Positions 17,263 to 26,387 of a stretch of 64,000 nt of DNA are shown piece after piece. Below the pieces are notes generated by a model. It searched no databases. It was not told where the DNA came from and was given only the letters and a program-made list of their open reading frames with translations. The stretch is from BOG-908 sp963850605. Lineage in GTDB: Bacteria > Pseudomonadota > Alphaproteobacteria > Acetobacterales > Acetobacteraceae. Positions within the stretch are counted from its first letter, which is position 1. Every line of letters begins with the position of its first letter. The position numbers were made by a program, and so were the translations under genes. The stretch covers positions 124,001 to 188,000 of the forward strand of contig CAWKLX010000006.1 of the NCBI GenBank assembly GCA_963850605.1, written 5' to 3'.

Positions 17263-17463
17263 CTACTTCTTCGCGTGCTCGGCGCTCTTGCTATGGGCCT
17301 TGGTCGCCAACTCGTGCGCCTTGGTCGAGTGGCCATGCGCCTCGGTCGAGTGCTTGTGGCCCGTGGCGTGGTCGCCCTTCTCGTGGTGCTCGGCAGCCGA
17401 CTTGTGCGACTTGGCGGCGGCCTCGTGATGGGCGGCCGCTTCGTGATGTTCAGCTTTAGGCAT
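17263..17463 (-). CDS. Small His/Lys/Ala-rich protein
   Basis: 66 residues. Nearly the whole sequence is a repeating helix pattern of His, Lys, Ala and Glu (KAEHHEAAAHHEAAAKSHKS, then HATGHKHSTEAHGHSTKAHE). Such proteins occur in alpha- and betaproteobacteria without a proven role; metal binding or desiccation/stress protection are guesses based on composition. A GAGAGGAT sequence precedes the ATG and a terminator follows the stop, so it is an independent transcription unit. Confidence 0.7.
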   Translation of the reverse strand: MPKAEHHEAAAHHEAAAKSHKSAAEHHEKGDHATGHKHSTEAHGHSTKAHELATKAHSKSAEHAKK

Positions 17464-17565
17464 CGGGAATCCTCTCGTGTGACATGCGCATTCTTTGGTG
17501 CGCGTTGGTGAACGGCGCCGACGATGCCAGGTTGCACAAGACCCGGCAAGCGCACAGACCCCGCA

Positions 17566-18252
17566 CTACTTTTCGTCCGCGTCCAGCGACTGTATTCGCG
17601 CCGAAAACAACAGCGTGTCGGCTGTATGGTCCTGCAGGAACGCCATCGGTATGACAATGACACCCGAGCTATCCTGGCGCGGAAGCACGTCAGACTTGCC
17701 CTGGAGGCGGGCAGTCTCGGTACAGCATCTCTCCAATTTGGCACGCACCACCTTCAGCGTCGGTACGGCCAGCAGCCCGGCCAGTCCGCCAACCTGGCGA
17801 TAGCCGGCACGCAGCGCGCCTTGCGCCTGCCGAATGCCGGCGATCAGATAGCTGACGGGAACCGATTGCGGAGCAGGCGGCAGGATCGCCAGGCTGATCG
17901 TGACCGTCAGGCTGCCTTTTGGCTGGTCCGTGTGGACCAGCAGCCCCTGCTGCGCCCAATCGTCACGCGACGGCAAATCCAGCGCCCCGCCGGGGGACAC
18001 GGGAATGGGGGTCCGCTTGCCACCCTGCTCGACATACAAGCCAATCGGCGCTCGATTGGCCGGGTCATCATGCTTGAGCACCACGGCAAATCGCAGCTTG
18101 TCGCGACTGGCGGGCGGGATGCCGGCAAAAGCGGTCTGCATGCTGTGCAGCTTCGCATACGGGATGGTACCCGTCGGACCCTGGGCGAAAGCCGGCCCGG
18201 TCAGGGACAGAAAAAAGGCCAGGGGTATGATCCCTGGCCTGTGAAGGCGCAT
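17566..18252 (-). CDS. Hypothetical secreted protein
   Basis: 228 residues, not recognised with certainty. I chose ATG 18252 because it starts a signal peptide (GIIPLAFFLSLTGPAFAQ); another ATG at 18261 is possible. The mature part has a beta-rich middle (LRFAVVLKHDDPANRAPIGLYVE), a segment SLTVTISLAILPPAP and an Asp/Glu-containing tail. It lies 73 bp downstream of groEL on the same strand, so read-through from groESL is possible, though a small hairpin intervenes. Confidence 0.65.
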   Translation of the reverse strand: MRLHRPGIIPLAFFLSLTGPAFAQGPTGTIPYAKLHSMQTAFAGIPPASRDKLRFAVVLKHDDPANRAPIGLYVEQGGKRTPIPVSPGGALDLPSRDDWAQQGLLVHTDQPKGSLTVTISLAILPPAPQSVPVSYLIAGIRQAQGALRAGYRQVGGLAGLLAVPTLKVVRAKLERCCTETARLQGKSDVLPRQDSSGVIVIPMAFLQDHTADTLLFSARIQSLDADEK

Positions 18253-18290
18253 GTGGCTCATATCCACATGCCTTAGCATAGGGTCGGACC

Positions 18291-18307
18291 CGGAGCACAC
18301 AGCTCCG
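18291..18307 (-). terminator. Possible stem-loop downstream of groEL
   Basis: cggagc / gctccg with a five-base loop, 18 bases after the groEL stop. The stem is only 6 bp and no T tract follows on the minus strand, so termination is doubtful. Confidence 0.3.
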
Positions 18308-18325
18308 AGCCCTGGCCGGATTTTT

Positions 18326-19981
<1,656 letters not shown>

Positions 19982-20002
19982 GTGAATTTCTCCTTAAAAT
20001 GC

Positions 20003-20320
20003 TTAGGCGGCCTTTTGGGCGCTGGAGGCGTGACCCTCGACGACGCCCATGATGTCGCTCTCCTTCATGATGAGCAGCTCCTGCCCATCGAGCTTCACCT
20101 CGGTGCCGCTCCACTTGCCGAACAGCACCCGATCACCGGCCTTCACATCCAGCGCCACGATCTGGCCCTGCTCGTTGCGGGCACCGGCACCGACGGCGAT
20201 GATCTCACCCTCCATCGGCTTCTCCTGGGCGGTGTCGGGGATGATGATCCCACCCTTGGTCTTCTCCTCGGCGGTGATGCGCCGGACGACCACGCGGTCG
20301 TGCAGAGGACGGAATTTCAT
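20003..20320 (-). CDS. groES: Co-chaperonin GroES (Hsp10)
   Basis: 105 residues. GroES caps the GroEL ring. It begins MKFRPLHDRVVVRR and contains the mobile-loop region EEKTKGGIIIPDTAQEKP and the VLFGKWSGTEVKLDG strand. It is the first gene of the operon, with a CIRCE operator 92 bp upstream, so HrcA repression relieved on heat shock is expected; hrcA itself is not in the window. Confidence 0.98.
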   Translation of the reverse strand: MKFRPLHDRVVVRRITAEEKTKGGIIIPDTAQEKPMEGEIIAVGAGARNEQGQIVALDVKAGDRVLFGKWSGTEVKLDGQELLIMKESDIMGVVEGHASSAQKAA

Positions 20321-20411
20321 GTGTTTGACCCTATCCTGAACGGTTTATGAACGGGCCAGCACCGCCTCGGCTCTCGCCGGGTCCAGCGCCCTGCCTCGTT
20401 CTGACAGCGTG

Positions 20412-20438
20412 TTAGCACTCGTCCCAGATGAGTGCCAG
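20412..20438 (-). promoter_or_regulatory. CIRCE operator (HrcA-binding site) upstream of groES
   Basis: ttagcactc-N9-gagtgccag matches the CIRCE consensus TTAGCACTC-N9-GAGTGCTAA with two differences in the second arm. It lies upstream of groESL as expected. The rest of the 306-base gap between groES and the next gene (20321-20626) shows no further gene; it must hold the promoters of both divergent units, but I could not fix clear -35/-10 pairs. Confidence 0.92.
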
Positions 20439-20626
20439 ACAATTCGTTATCGCCTGTTCGAACGGATGCGCATGGCTGCCTTGCTCCATAACCCTTGTGC
20501 GCCGGAGGTATCCGGCAACCTGGGGCTGCAAAGCAGAGGTGAAATACGCTTGCGATATATTGTTAGGTCGGCAAGGTGACTGTCGTGTAAAGATTGTGCG
20601 TAACAACAACATAAGGAACCTTGCAC

Positions 20627-21511
20627 ATGACCCGAACTGCCCTCCTTGCTGCCCTTGCTTTGACCGTTGCCTCGCCAGCTCTTGCCAAGAGCGCCTACAC
20701 TTTCAAGCTTACCCCGGGCGCCGGGGGCGCCTCACTGCGCTACTACGACGTTAACGCCAAGCTGCAGATCGTGGCCGAAACCGTGACAGCCGCCGGTGCC
20801 GCCACCTGCGCCCTCGTGGACAAAAATACTTCCATTGCCATCGCCGACCCATCCGGCAGCACCACGCAATGCTATGGCGACAGCGACGCGGGCGAAGTCG
20901 TGGGCTACTACCTGCCCACCGGCAACCCGAACACGGCGGTGGGCTTCACCTACAAGGGCGGCACCTATGCCGACTACATCGCCACCGGCAGCGTGGCGGC
21001 CAATGGTGGCACCCAGCTGAATGCCATCAGCAAGTCCGGAAAAATCATCGCCGGCACCTATTCCGATGCCAGCGGTTTCAGCCGCATCTTCACGCTCAAG
21101 GCTGGCAAGCAGACGGACATCACAGTCGCCAACGCCAACTACCTCGTCGCCACCGGCGTCAACGACAAGGGCGTGCTGACCGCGCAAAGTTTCGACGCCA
21201 ACAACAATCTGGTCGGCTCGCTCCTGATCAGCGGTGGGACTGTGACCACCATCGCCTACCCAGGCGGCACGTTGACCACGACCCACGTCATCAACGATGC
21301 CGGCGTGGTGGTGGGCGCCTATACCGACGCGAAGGGCGTCCGCCACGGCTACACGTATGACAGCGCCACCGGCACCTACTCCCCACCGATCGACGCGCCG
21401 AAGGTCGCCGCCACGGGCCTTCTCGGCATCAACACGAAAGGCGTCGTCTCCGGTTCGGCCACCCCCCAGGGCGGCGTAGCCGAGGGCCTGATCGGCACAC
21501 CGAAGAAGTAG
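20627..21511 (+). CDS. Secreted HAF-type repeat protein (intact paralogue)
   Basis: 294 residues with a signal peptide (ALLAALALTVASPALA). I chose ATG 20627 because AAGGA lies nine bases upstream; a TTG two codons earlier is less likely. The body has repeated beta units with the HAF-like patterns GYYLPTGN, GFTYKGGTYADY, NAISKSGKIIAGTY, GVNDKGVLTA, HVINDAGVVVGAYTD and HGYTYDSATGTY. The function is unknown; export to periplasm or medium is inferred from the signal. It is related to the damaged gene at 13928-14792. Confidence 0.8.
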   Translation: MTRTALLAALALTVASPALAKSAYTFKLTPGAGGASLRYYDVNAKLQIVAETVTAAGAATCALVDKNTSIAIADPSGSTTQCYGDSDAGEVVGYYLPTGNPNTAVGFTYKGGTYADYIATGSVAANGGTQLNAISKSGKIIAGTYSDASGFSRIFTLKAGKQTDITVANANYLVATGVNDKGVLTAQSFDANNNLVGSLLISGGTVTTIAYPGGTLTTTHVINDAGVVVGAYTDAKGVRHGYTYDSATGTYSPPIDAPKVAATGLLGINTKGVVSGSATPQGGVAEGLIGTPKK

Positions 21512-21526
21512 CGCGGCAAGAGGGCG

Positions 21527-21555
21527 AGTCCGGGGCTGCGCGCCAACCCTGGACT
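21527..21555 (+). terminator. Possible terminator after the HAF-type gene
   Basis: agtccgggg and ccctggact pair at 8 of 9 positions across an 11-base loop and are followed by tgtctt. It is 15 bases after the stop. The mismatch and long loop make this a moderate call. Confidence 0.45.
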
Positions 21556-21612
21556 TGTCTTCCCGGAAGGCGCCACCCAACCTGCCCCGGATGACACCGG
21601 AGCTTCCCTACC

Positions 21613-23832
21613 ATGCAACTCCCCATGCTGGCCCTGGCCCTGGCGCTCGCCTCGACCGCAGCGCAGGCCGCCCCGATCGGCGCCCAGCTCGACGCCGCCA
21701 TCCACCCGGACGATCTGCGCGGCTGGATGAAGGAAATGGCGTCGCTGCCCAACCAGGTCGGCTCGCCGCACGACAAGGCAAACGCCGAGTATGAACAAAA
21801 GCTGTTCCAGAGCTGGGGCTGGGACGCGCGCATCGAAACGTTCGAAGTTCTCTACCCGACACCGATCAGCGAAGTTCTCGAAACTACCGGCAAGGACCCG
21901 TTCCGCGCGACATTGCAGGAGCGCGCGGTCTCCGGCGACGACAGCTCCGCGCGCACCGCCGGCGCGCTGCCAGCCTACGTCGCCTACCAGGGCGACGGCG
22001 ACGTCACCGCACCGCTGGTTTACGTGAATTACGGCATGCAGGACGATTACGAGGCGCTCGACCGCATGGGGGTCGATGTCCGCGGCAAGATCGCCATTGC
22101 ACGCTACGGCCATGGCTGGCGCGGATTAAAGCCGAAGCTGGCTCAGGACCACGGCGCGATCGGCTGCATCATCTATTCCGATCCCGCCGACGATGGTTAT
22201 GGCCAGGAAAAGACATATCCGGACGGTCCCGCCCGCCCGCCGCAAGGCATTCAGCGCGGCTCGGTGGCCGATATGCCGCTCTATCCCGGCGACCCGCTGA
22301 CCCCCGGCATCGGTGCGACGCACGACGCAAAACGCCTGTCGCGCGCGGACGCGAAGACAATTCTGAAAATTCCGGTGCTGCCGATTTCGTACGCGGACGC
22401 GCAGCATTTCCTCGCCGCGATGGACGGCCCCGTCGTGCCGGAGGACTGGCGCGGCGCACTGCCGATCACGTATCACGCGGGGCCTGGTGCTCAGCCGGTG
22501 CATCTGGCCGTGCGCTCCGAATGGGGCATGAAAACCATCTACGACGTGATCGCCACGATCCGCGGCTCCGAATTACCCGATCAGTGGATCGTGCGCGGCA
22601 ACCACCACGATGGCTGGGTGTTCGGGGCCAGCGACCCGCTCTCCGGCCAAGTGGCGCTGCTGGCCGAGGCGCAGGCCATCGGCGGCATGGTCAAGCAGGG
22701 ATATCATCCGAAACGCACGCTGGTCTACACCAGCTGGGATGCGGAGGAGCCGATGCTGGTGGGTTCCACCGAATGGGCGGAGACGCATGCGGCCGAACTG
22801 AAACAGCATGCCGTGCTCTACATCAATTCGGATGGCAACGCGCGCGGCATCCTGTCGGCCGGCGGCAGCCCGGACTGGGCGCATCTGGTCAACGAGGTCG
22901 CGGCCGAGGTCACCGATCCCGAAACGCACGTCTCAGTGGGTGAACGATTGCGCGCGCATCTGCGCGTGCAGGGCGCCGCACCGGACGCCACCCCGCAGGA
23001 GGTGGCCGACGCGAAACTCGCCGCCATCCCGGCACGTGATTTCCCGATCAATGCGCTGGGTTCCGGTTCGGATTTTTCGAGTTTTCTCCAGCATCTTGGC
23101 CTGGCCGCGCTCGACTTCGGCTACGGTGGCGAGGGCGAGGCGGGCGGCGTCTACCACTCCGTCTACGACACATACGAACATCACAGCCGTTTCGTAGATC
23201 CCGGCTTCGTCTATGACGCGCTGCTGGCCCGCACGATCGGCCGCGCCGTCCTGCGCGCCGCCGATGCGACACTACCCCTGCAAAACGCAACCGCGTTTGC
23301 CGACGCCATCACCGTTTACGTGGCTGAAGTTACGAAGTTGAACGACAGCGAACGGGAGAAAGCGACCGCCCGCACGGCATTGTTGCGCGACCATGTGTAC
23401 ACCCTCGACGCCGATCCTACCCAGCACGCCCGGCCCCCCGCGCCGCTCGGCCCAGTGCCGTTCGTCGAACTCGCCCCGCTGGACAACGCCGTCGCTCGCC
23501 TGACCACGAGCGCGCACGCCTACGATGCCGCGCTCGCCCATGCCGGTTCGCTGCCGCCCGACCGCCTGGCGCGGGTGCAGTCGCTGATGCTGACCATCGA
23601 CCAGACGCTGGCGCCCGACATTGGGCTACCCGGGCGGCCCTGGTACAAGAACCTGATCTACGCGCCGGGGCGGTTCACCGGGTATCGCGCAAAGACATTG
23701 CCGGGGGTGCGCGAGGCGATCGAGGAACGGCGTTGGGGCGACGCCGACCGCTATGCCAAGCTGACCGCAGAGGCCCTGGGCGCGTACAGCGACCGGCTGG
23801 ACCAGGCCCGCGCGGTGATGGAGGCCAAATAA
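21613..23832 (+). CDS. M28-family metallopeptidase, glutamate carboxypeptidase II (PSMA)-like, secreted
   Basis: 739 residues with a signal peptide (LALALALASTAAQAAP). The order is a protease-associated (PA) domain (about 120-300, VDVRGKIAIARYG and GAIGCIIYSDPADDGYG), an M28 catalytic domain and a transferrin-receptor-like dimerisation domain at the C-terminus (GLPGRPWYKNLIYAPGRFTGY). The two-zinc ligands are visible: NHHDGW, FGASDPLSG, WDAEEP with the catalytic and metal Glu, NSDGN and YHSVYDTYEH. Family members cleave acidic C-terminal residues from peptides. The length equals PSMA homologues. Convergent with the next gene. Confidence 0.93.
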   Translation: MQLPMLALALALASTAAQAAPIGAQLDAAIHPDDLRGWMKEMASLPNQVGSPHDKANAEYEQKLFQSWGWDARIETFEVLYPTPISEVLETTGKDPFRATLQERAVSGDDSSARTAGALPAYVAYQGDGDVTAPLVYVNYGMQDDYEALDRMGVDVRGKIAIARYGHGWRGLKPKLAQDHGAIGCIIYSDPADDGYGQEKTYPDGPARPPQGIQRGSVADMPLYPGDPLTPGIGATHDAKRLSRADAKTILKIPVLPISYADAQHFLAAMDGPVVPEDWRGALPITYHAGPGAQPVHLAVRSEWGMKTIYDVIATIRGSELPDQWIVRGNHHDGWVFGASDPLSGQVALLAEAQAIGGMVKQGYHPKRTLVYTSWDAEEPMLVGSTEWAETHAAELKQHAVLYINSDGNARGILSAGGSPDWAHLVNEVAAEVTDPETHVSVGERLRAHLRVQGAAPDATPQEVADAKLAAIPARDFPINALGSGSDFSSFLQHLGLAALDFGYGGEGEAGGVYHSVYDTYEHHSRFVDPGFVYDALLARTIGRAVLRAADATLPLQNATAFADAITVYVAEVTKLNDSEREKATARTALLRDHVYTLDADPTQHARPPAPLGPVPFVELAPLDNAVARLTTSAHAYDAALAHAGSLPPDRLARVQSLMLTIDQTLAPDIGLPGRPWYKNLIYAPGRFTGYRAKTLPGVREAIEERRWGDADRYAKLTAEALGAYSDRLDQARAVMEAK

Positions 23833-23861
23833 GTCGGCCACGCGCCGCCAGCTTGGAGGTG

Positions 23862-24758
23862 TCAGGGCGTGGTGCAGCCTGTTGGCAGCAGGCCCTTGGC
23901 CTGGCGGGACGCCGGCCAGGTGGTTGCGTCGAAGAAACAGAGATTCTCCGTCTCGCGGTATGTGCCCAGCCATCCGCCAGCGGGCAGGCGCAGTGCCACG
24001 GCGGAGTTGTTTGAATTCGAGAATGAGTCGTTGTCGAACACCAGCAGTGCCGGCGGCCCTGCCTTCGGGTTGCGTATCACCACCAGGCCTTGCCCGGCGC
24101 TGGTCTGTTCGGCGAACCAGGTGCCGTTCCAATCGGTGACGATACATCCGCCGCTGCAGCTGCCCGCATTCCCGGTCTGGACCACGCCGGCCGCGTTCGG
24201 CCAGGATACGGCCCCATACGCGCCGATGGGCAGGCGCGGCACGTAGGCTCGAAGGTCGCTGGTATTGCTGACCGTCTTGAAGCTGAAACTGCGCTGTACG
24301 GTCATTTGGTTGATACGGCCGTCCGATTTTTCGAGCGTGTAGGTCGTGCTGGTTCCGCCGTCGGGGGCGAAGTCGCACACCACGCCGGTATTGACCTTCG
24401 TCTTTCCGGTGAGCGTATTGCCGGCCGGGCTTTTCCACCTCGAGGTCACGCTGGAGACGACGAGGAACGGGTGCGAGTCGCCACCATCGCCGTAGGACTG
24501 GCCAAAGAATTCAAGCGGGTCGTTGCAGTGCAGCGGGCCGCCATTGGACGCGAGATTGCCCGTGGACGCGCCCGTGCTGGTAATCCAGGCGATGCTGTCC
24601 ACACGGTCGTTGTCGGCGGTGCTGAAGCCGGTTGCGGGATCGGCGAACACCACGTGCACGCGTCCATTGTCGAGCACATGGCCCGCCGCGAAGGCGCAAT
24701 CGAATACAGTCGTGATCCCGATCAATACAATACCGGCGACACAAGCTGCCGAATTCAT
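23862..24758 (-). CDS. Hypothetical secreted protein, 298 residues
   Basis: Not recognised. A signal peptide (AGIVLIGITTVFDCAFAA) is followed by a beta-rich protein without membrane segments. It is rich in Gly, Ser, Thr and Asn (GASTGNLASNGGPLHCNDPLEF, SWPNAAGVVQTGNAGSCSGGC) and has five or six Cys that could pair in the periplasm or outside. It contains a repeated-looking VVIRNPKAGPPALLVFDNDS segment. The composition resembles extracellular beta-sandwich proteins. It is monocistronic, convergent with the M28 peptidase gene. Confidence 0.65.
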   Translation of the reverse strand: MNSAACVAGIVLIGITTVFDCAFAAGHVLDNGRVHVVFADPATGFSTADNDRVDSIAWITSTGASTGNLASNGGPLHCNDPLEFFGQSYGDGGDSHPFLVVSSVTSRWKSPAGNTLTGKTKVNTGVVCDFAPDGGTSTTYTLEKSDGRINQMTVQRSFSFKTVSNTSDLRAYVPRLPIGAYGAVSWPNAAGVVQTGNAGSCSGGCIVTDWNGTWFAEQTSAGQGLVVIRNPKAGPPALLVFDNDSFSNSNNSAVALRLPAGGWLGTYRETENLCFFDATTWPASRQAKGLLPTGCTTP

Positions 24759-24803
24759 GGCCTGCTCCTATTTCATGCGTGTGTGACCGTCGGGCGATGA
24801 GTA

Positions 24804-24850
24804 GAAGTGTTTTGGTTCTTTTTATCAAGGAAGAGCTACCTGCTTCTTGC
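24804..24850. repeat. AT-rich stem-loop repeat E, copy 1
   Basis: gaagtgttttggttcttttt, a short turn (atcaagg), then aagagctacctgcttcttgc: a degenerate member of the seven-copy family whose best forms are at 44187 and 49022. It overlaps the stop codon of the small gene at 24836-25024 on the minus strand and probably serves as its terminator. Confidence 0.65.
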
Positions 24851-25024
24851 AACAACACCTGCAATCACAAGCGCCAGCCCGATCACACGAGACACCCCCA
24901 CGGGCCGCATCGCCGCGCCAAATAGACCGAACCGGTCGATCATCCGGTCTGCCAATTCGTGCTCGGCCGTGACGATGCGCACCTTGCGCGCGGAAGGCGA
25001 CGTGCCGGACGAGAACAGGCGCAT
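24836..25024 (-). CDS. Small hypothetical protein with a C-terminal membrane helix
   Basis: 62 residues. GGGAG lies eight bases before ATG 25024. The N-terminal half is polar (ARKVRIVTAEHELADRMIDR) and the C-terminal half is a hydrophobic segment (VIGLALVIAGVVARSR). Its TAG stop lies inside a terminator-type repeat, as do stops of several sure genes here, which supports it being real. I do not recognise a family. Confidence 0.5.
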   Translation of the reverse strand: MRLFSSGTSPSARKVRIVTAEHELADRMIDRFGLFGAAMRPVGVSRVIGLALVIAGVVARSR

Positions 25025-25095
25025 GACGAACTCCCGGAAGGGCGGGACTTAAACGGCCGGCACCCTACAAAGCGGCCGGGGGTGTGCAAGTCGGG

Positions 25096-25776
25096 CTATT
25101 GCGAGGCTGCGGCCAGGATAGCGCCGCCGGCGCCGGCCTGCACCAAGATGGCCGCCTTCAATCCTGCGCGGGAGGCTGCCGGCAACGGAAACGCCAACGT
25201 CTGGCCCGTCCAGCGTCCTAGCACGCGCACCTCGCGCACCACGTTGCGGTGCGGCAGCGTGACGCCGCCATTCTCGCCGCGAAGCACGGCCACCTGGATG
25301 GTCCGCGGGTCGTAGCGCACAAGCACCACGTCGGCCGCCCCCGCGCCCGGTCCGATACTGACGCGATCGGCCGAGAGCGTGACGGATGGGCCGCTGCTGC
25401 CGCGGTCGGCGCGTTGCAGCAACGCCTCGATCTCGCCGTCCCGCGTGCCCACTCCATCGGCGCGCCCATTCACCACTACCTGCGGCGTGAAAACACCGTC
25501 ATGGCCCAGTCCGCGCGCGTAGTCGTATTGGCGCGCGGTGAAGGCTTGGTCGCCGAAGCTGTCGCGCCAGCCGAGGTAGTCCCAGTAGGTGACCTGCCAG
25601 CTCAGCGCCAGCACGTCCGGCCGGTTTGCCAGTGCCAGAACGTGCGCGTTGGCGGGCGGGCAGGATGAACAGCCCTGGCTTTGGAACAGTTCTATGACGG
25701 CCGGATGTGCTGCATCGGCCGCGTGGGCAGGTGCGGCGGACAGAAACAGACCGATTGCCGCCAAGGCGCCTCGCAT
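25096..25776 (-). CDS. DUF1223 secreted thioredoxin-like protein
   Basis: 226 residues with a signal peptide (ALAAIGLFLSAAPAHA). The mature N-terminus VIELFQSQGCSSCPPANAHV carries the Cys-x-x-Cys of this family, which adopts a thioredoxin-like fold. Further conserved parts are WQVTYWDYLGWRD and FTPQVVVNGRADGVG. Members are widespread in Alphaproteobacteria with no defined substrate. The CSSC site suggests periplasmic thiol chemistry, but this is inference. Confidence 0.88.
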   Translation of the reverse strand: MRGALAAIGLFLSAAPAHAADAAHPAVIELFQSQGCSSCPPANAHVLALANRPDVLALSWQVTYWDYLGWRDSFGDQAFTARQYDYARGLGHDGVFTPQVVVNGRADGVGTRDGEIEALLQRADRGSSGPSVTLSADRVSIGPGAGAADVVLVRYDPRTIQVAVLRGENGGVTLPHRNVVREVRVLGRWTGQTLAFPLPAASRAGLKAAILVQAGAGGAILAAASQ

Positions 25777-25825
25777 GCCCGTCCTCCCGCTCCTGTCCTG
25801 GACTACGGCGGGGTGTGCGCGTGGG

Positions 25826-26335
25826 TTACGCCGTCATGCCCATGAAGTCGCCCTTGCCGAGCGGCACGCCGTTATGGCGTAGAATGGCGTAGGCCGCGGT
25901 TGCGTGGAAATACAGGTTCGGCAGAACGAAACCGGTGAGATAGGTCGCGCCGTCGAAATTCCACTCGCGGCTTGGCATCTTCAAGCTGATCTGACGGTCC
26001 TCGCTGCCCGCCAACTGCTCGGGCGTGATCGTGGCGAGAAAATCGATCGTCTTCGTGATACGTGCCTGCAATTCTTCGAATGTGGCTTCGGTGTCGGGGA
26101 AGCTGGGCGGCTCGACCCCGGCCAGCCGCGCTGCGCCATTCTTGACCATGTCGGAGGCGATCTGAATTTGGCGCGACAGCTTGTGCATGTCGGGCGCCAG
26201 CCGCGCGTCGATCAGCACCGCCGGATCGATATGGCGCGCCTCCGCATCGGCCAGCCCCTTGGCCAGCACGCCGGAGAGCGCGCGCATGGCATGGGTGAAC
26301 ACGGGGATGGACGCCTGATAGATGGAGAAGGGCAT
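25826..26335 (-). CDS. DUF1993 family protein
   Basis: 169 residues from ATG 26335 (MPFSIYQASIPVFTHAMRALS); the frame upstream of it is out of character. The four-helix DinB-like pattern of DUF1993 is visible: DARLAPDMHKLSRQIQIASD, FEELQARITKTIDFLATITP, and a C-terminal LPNLYFHATAAYAILRHNGVPLGKGDF with the conserved FH.T motif. The biochemical role is unknown. It precedes the Gly-rich repeat protein gene's stop region by 52 bases on the same strand and may be co-transcribed with it. Confidence 0.87.
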   Translation of the reverse strand: MPFSIYQASIPVFTHAMRALSGVLAKGLADAEARHIDPAVLIDARLAPDMHKLSRQIQIASDMVKNGAARLAGVEPPSFPDTEATFEELQARITKTIDFLATITPEQLAGSEDRQISLKMPSREWNFDGATYLTGFVLPNLYFHATAAYAILRHNGVPLGKGDFMGMTA

Positions 26336-26387
26336 AGATGGCTCGCTGCTGTGGCTGGCTGCTTCTACGCTGCCTCGTCGGCATCGT

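Noticed and set aside
20412..20612. 66-residue reverse frame over the groES leader
   Set aside because: It overlaps the CIRCE operator and promoter region, has no ribosome-binding site and no conserved pattern.
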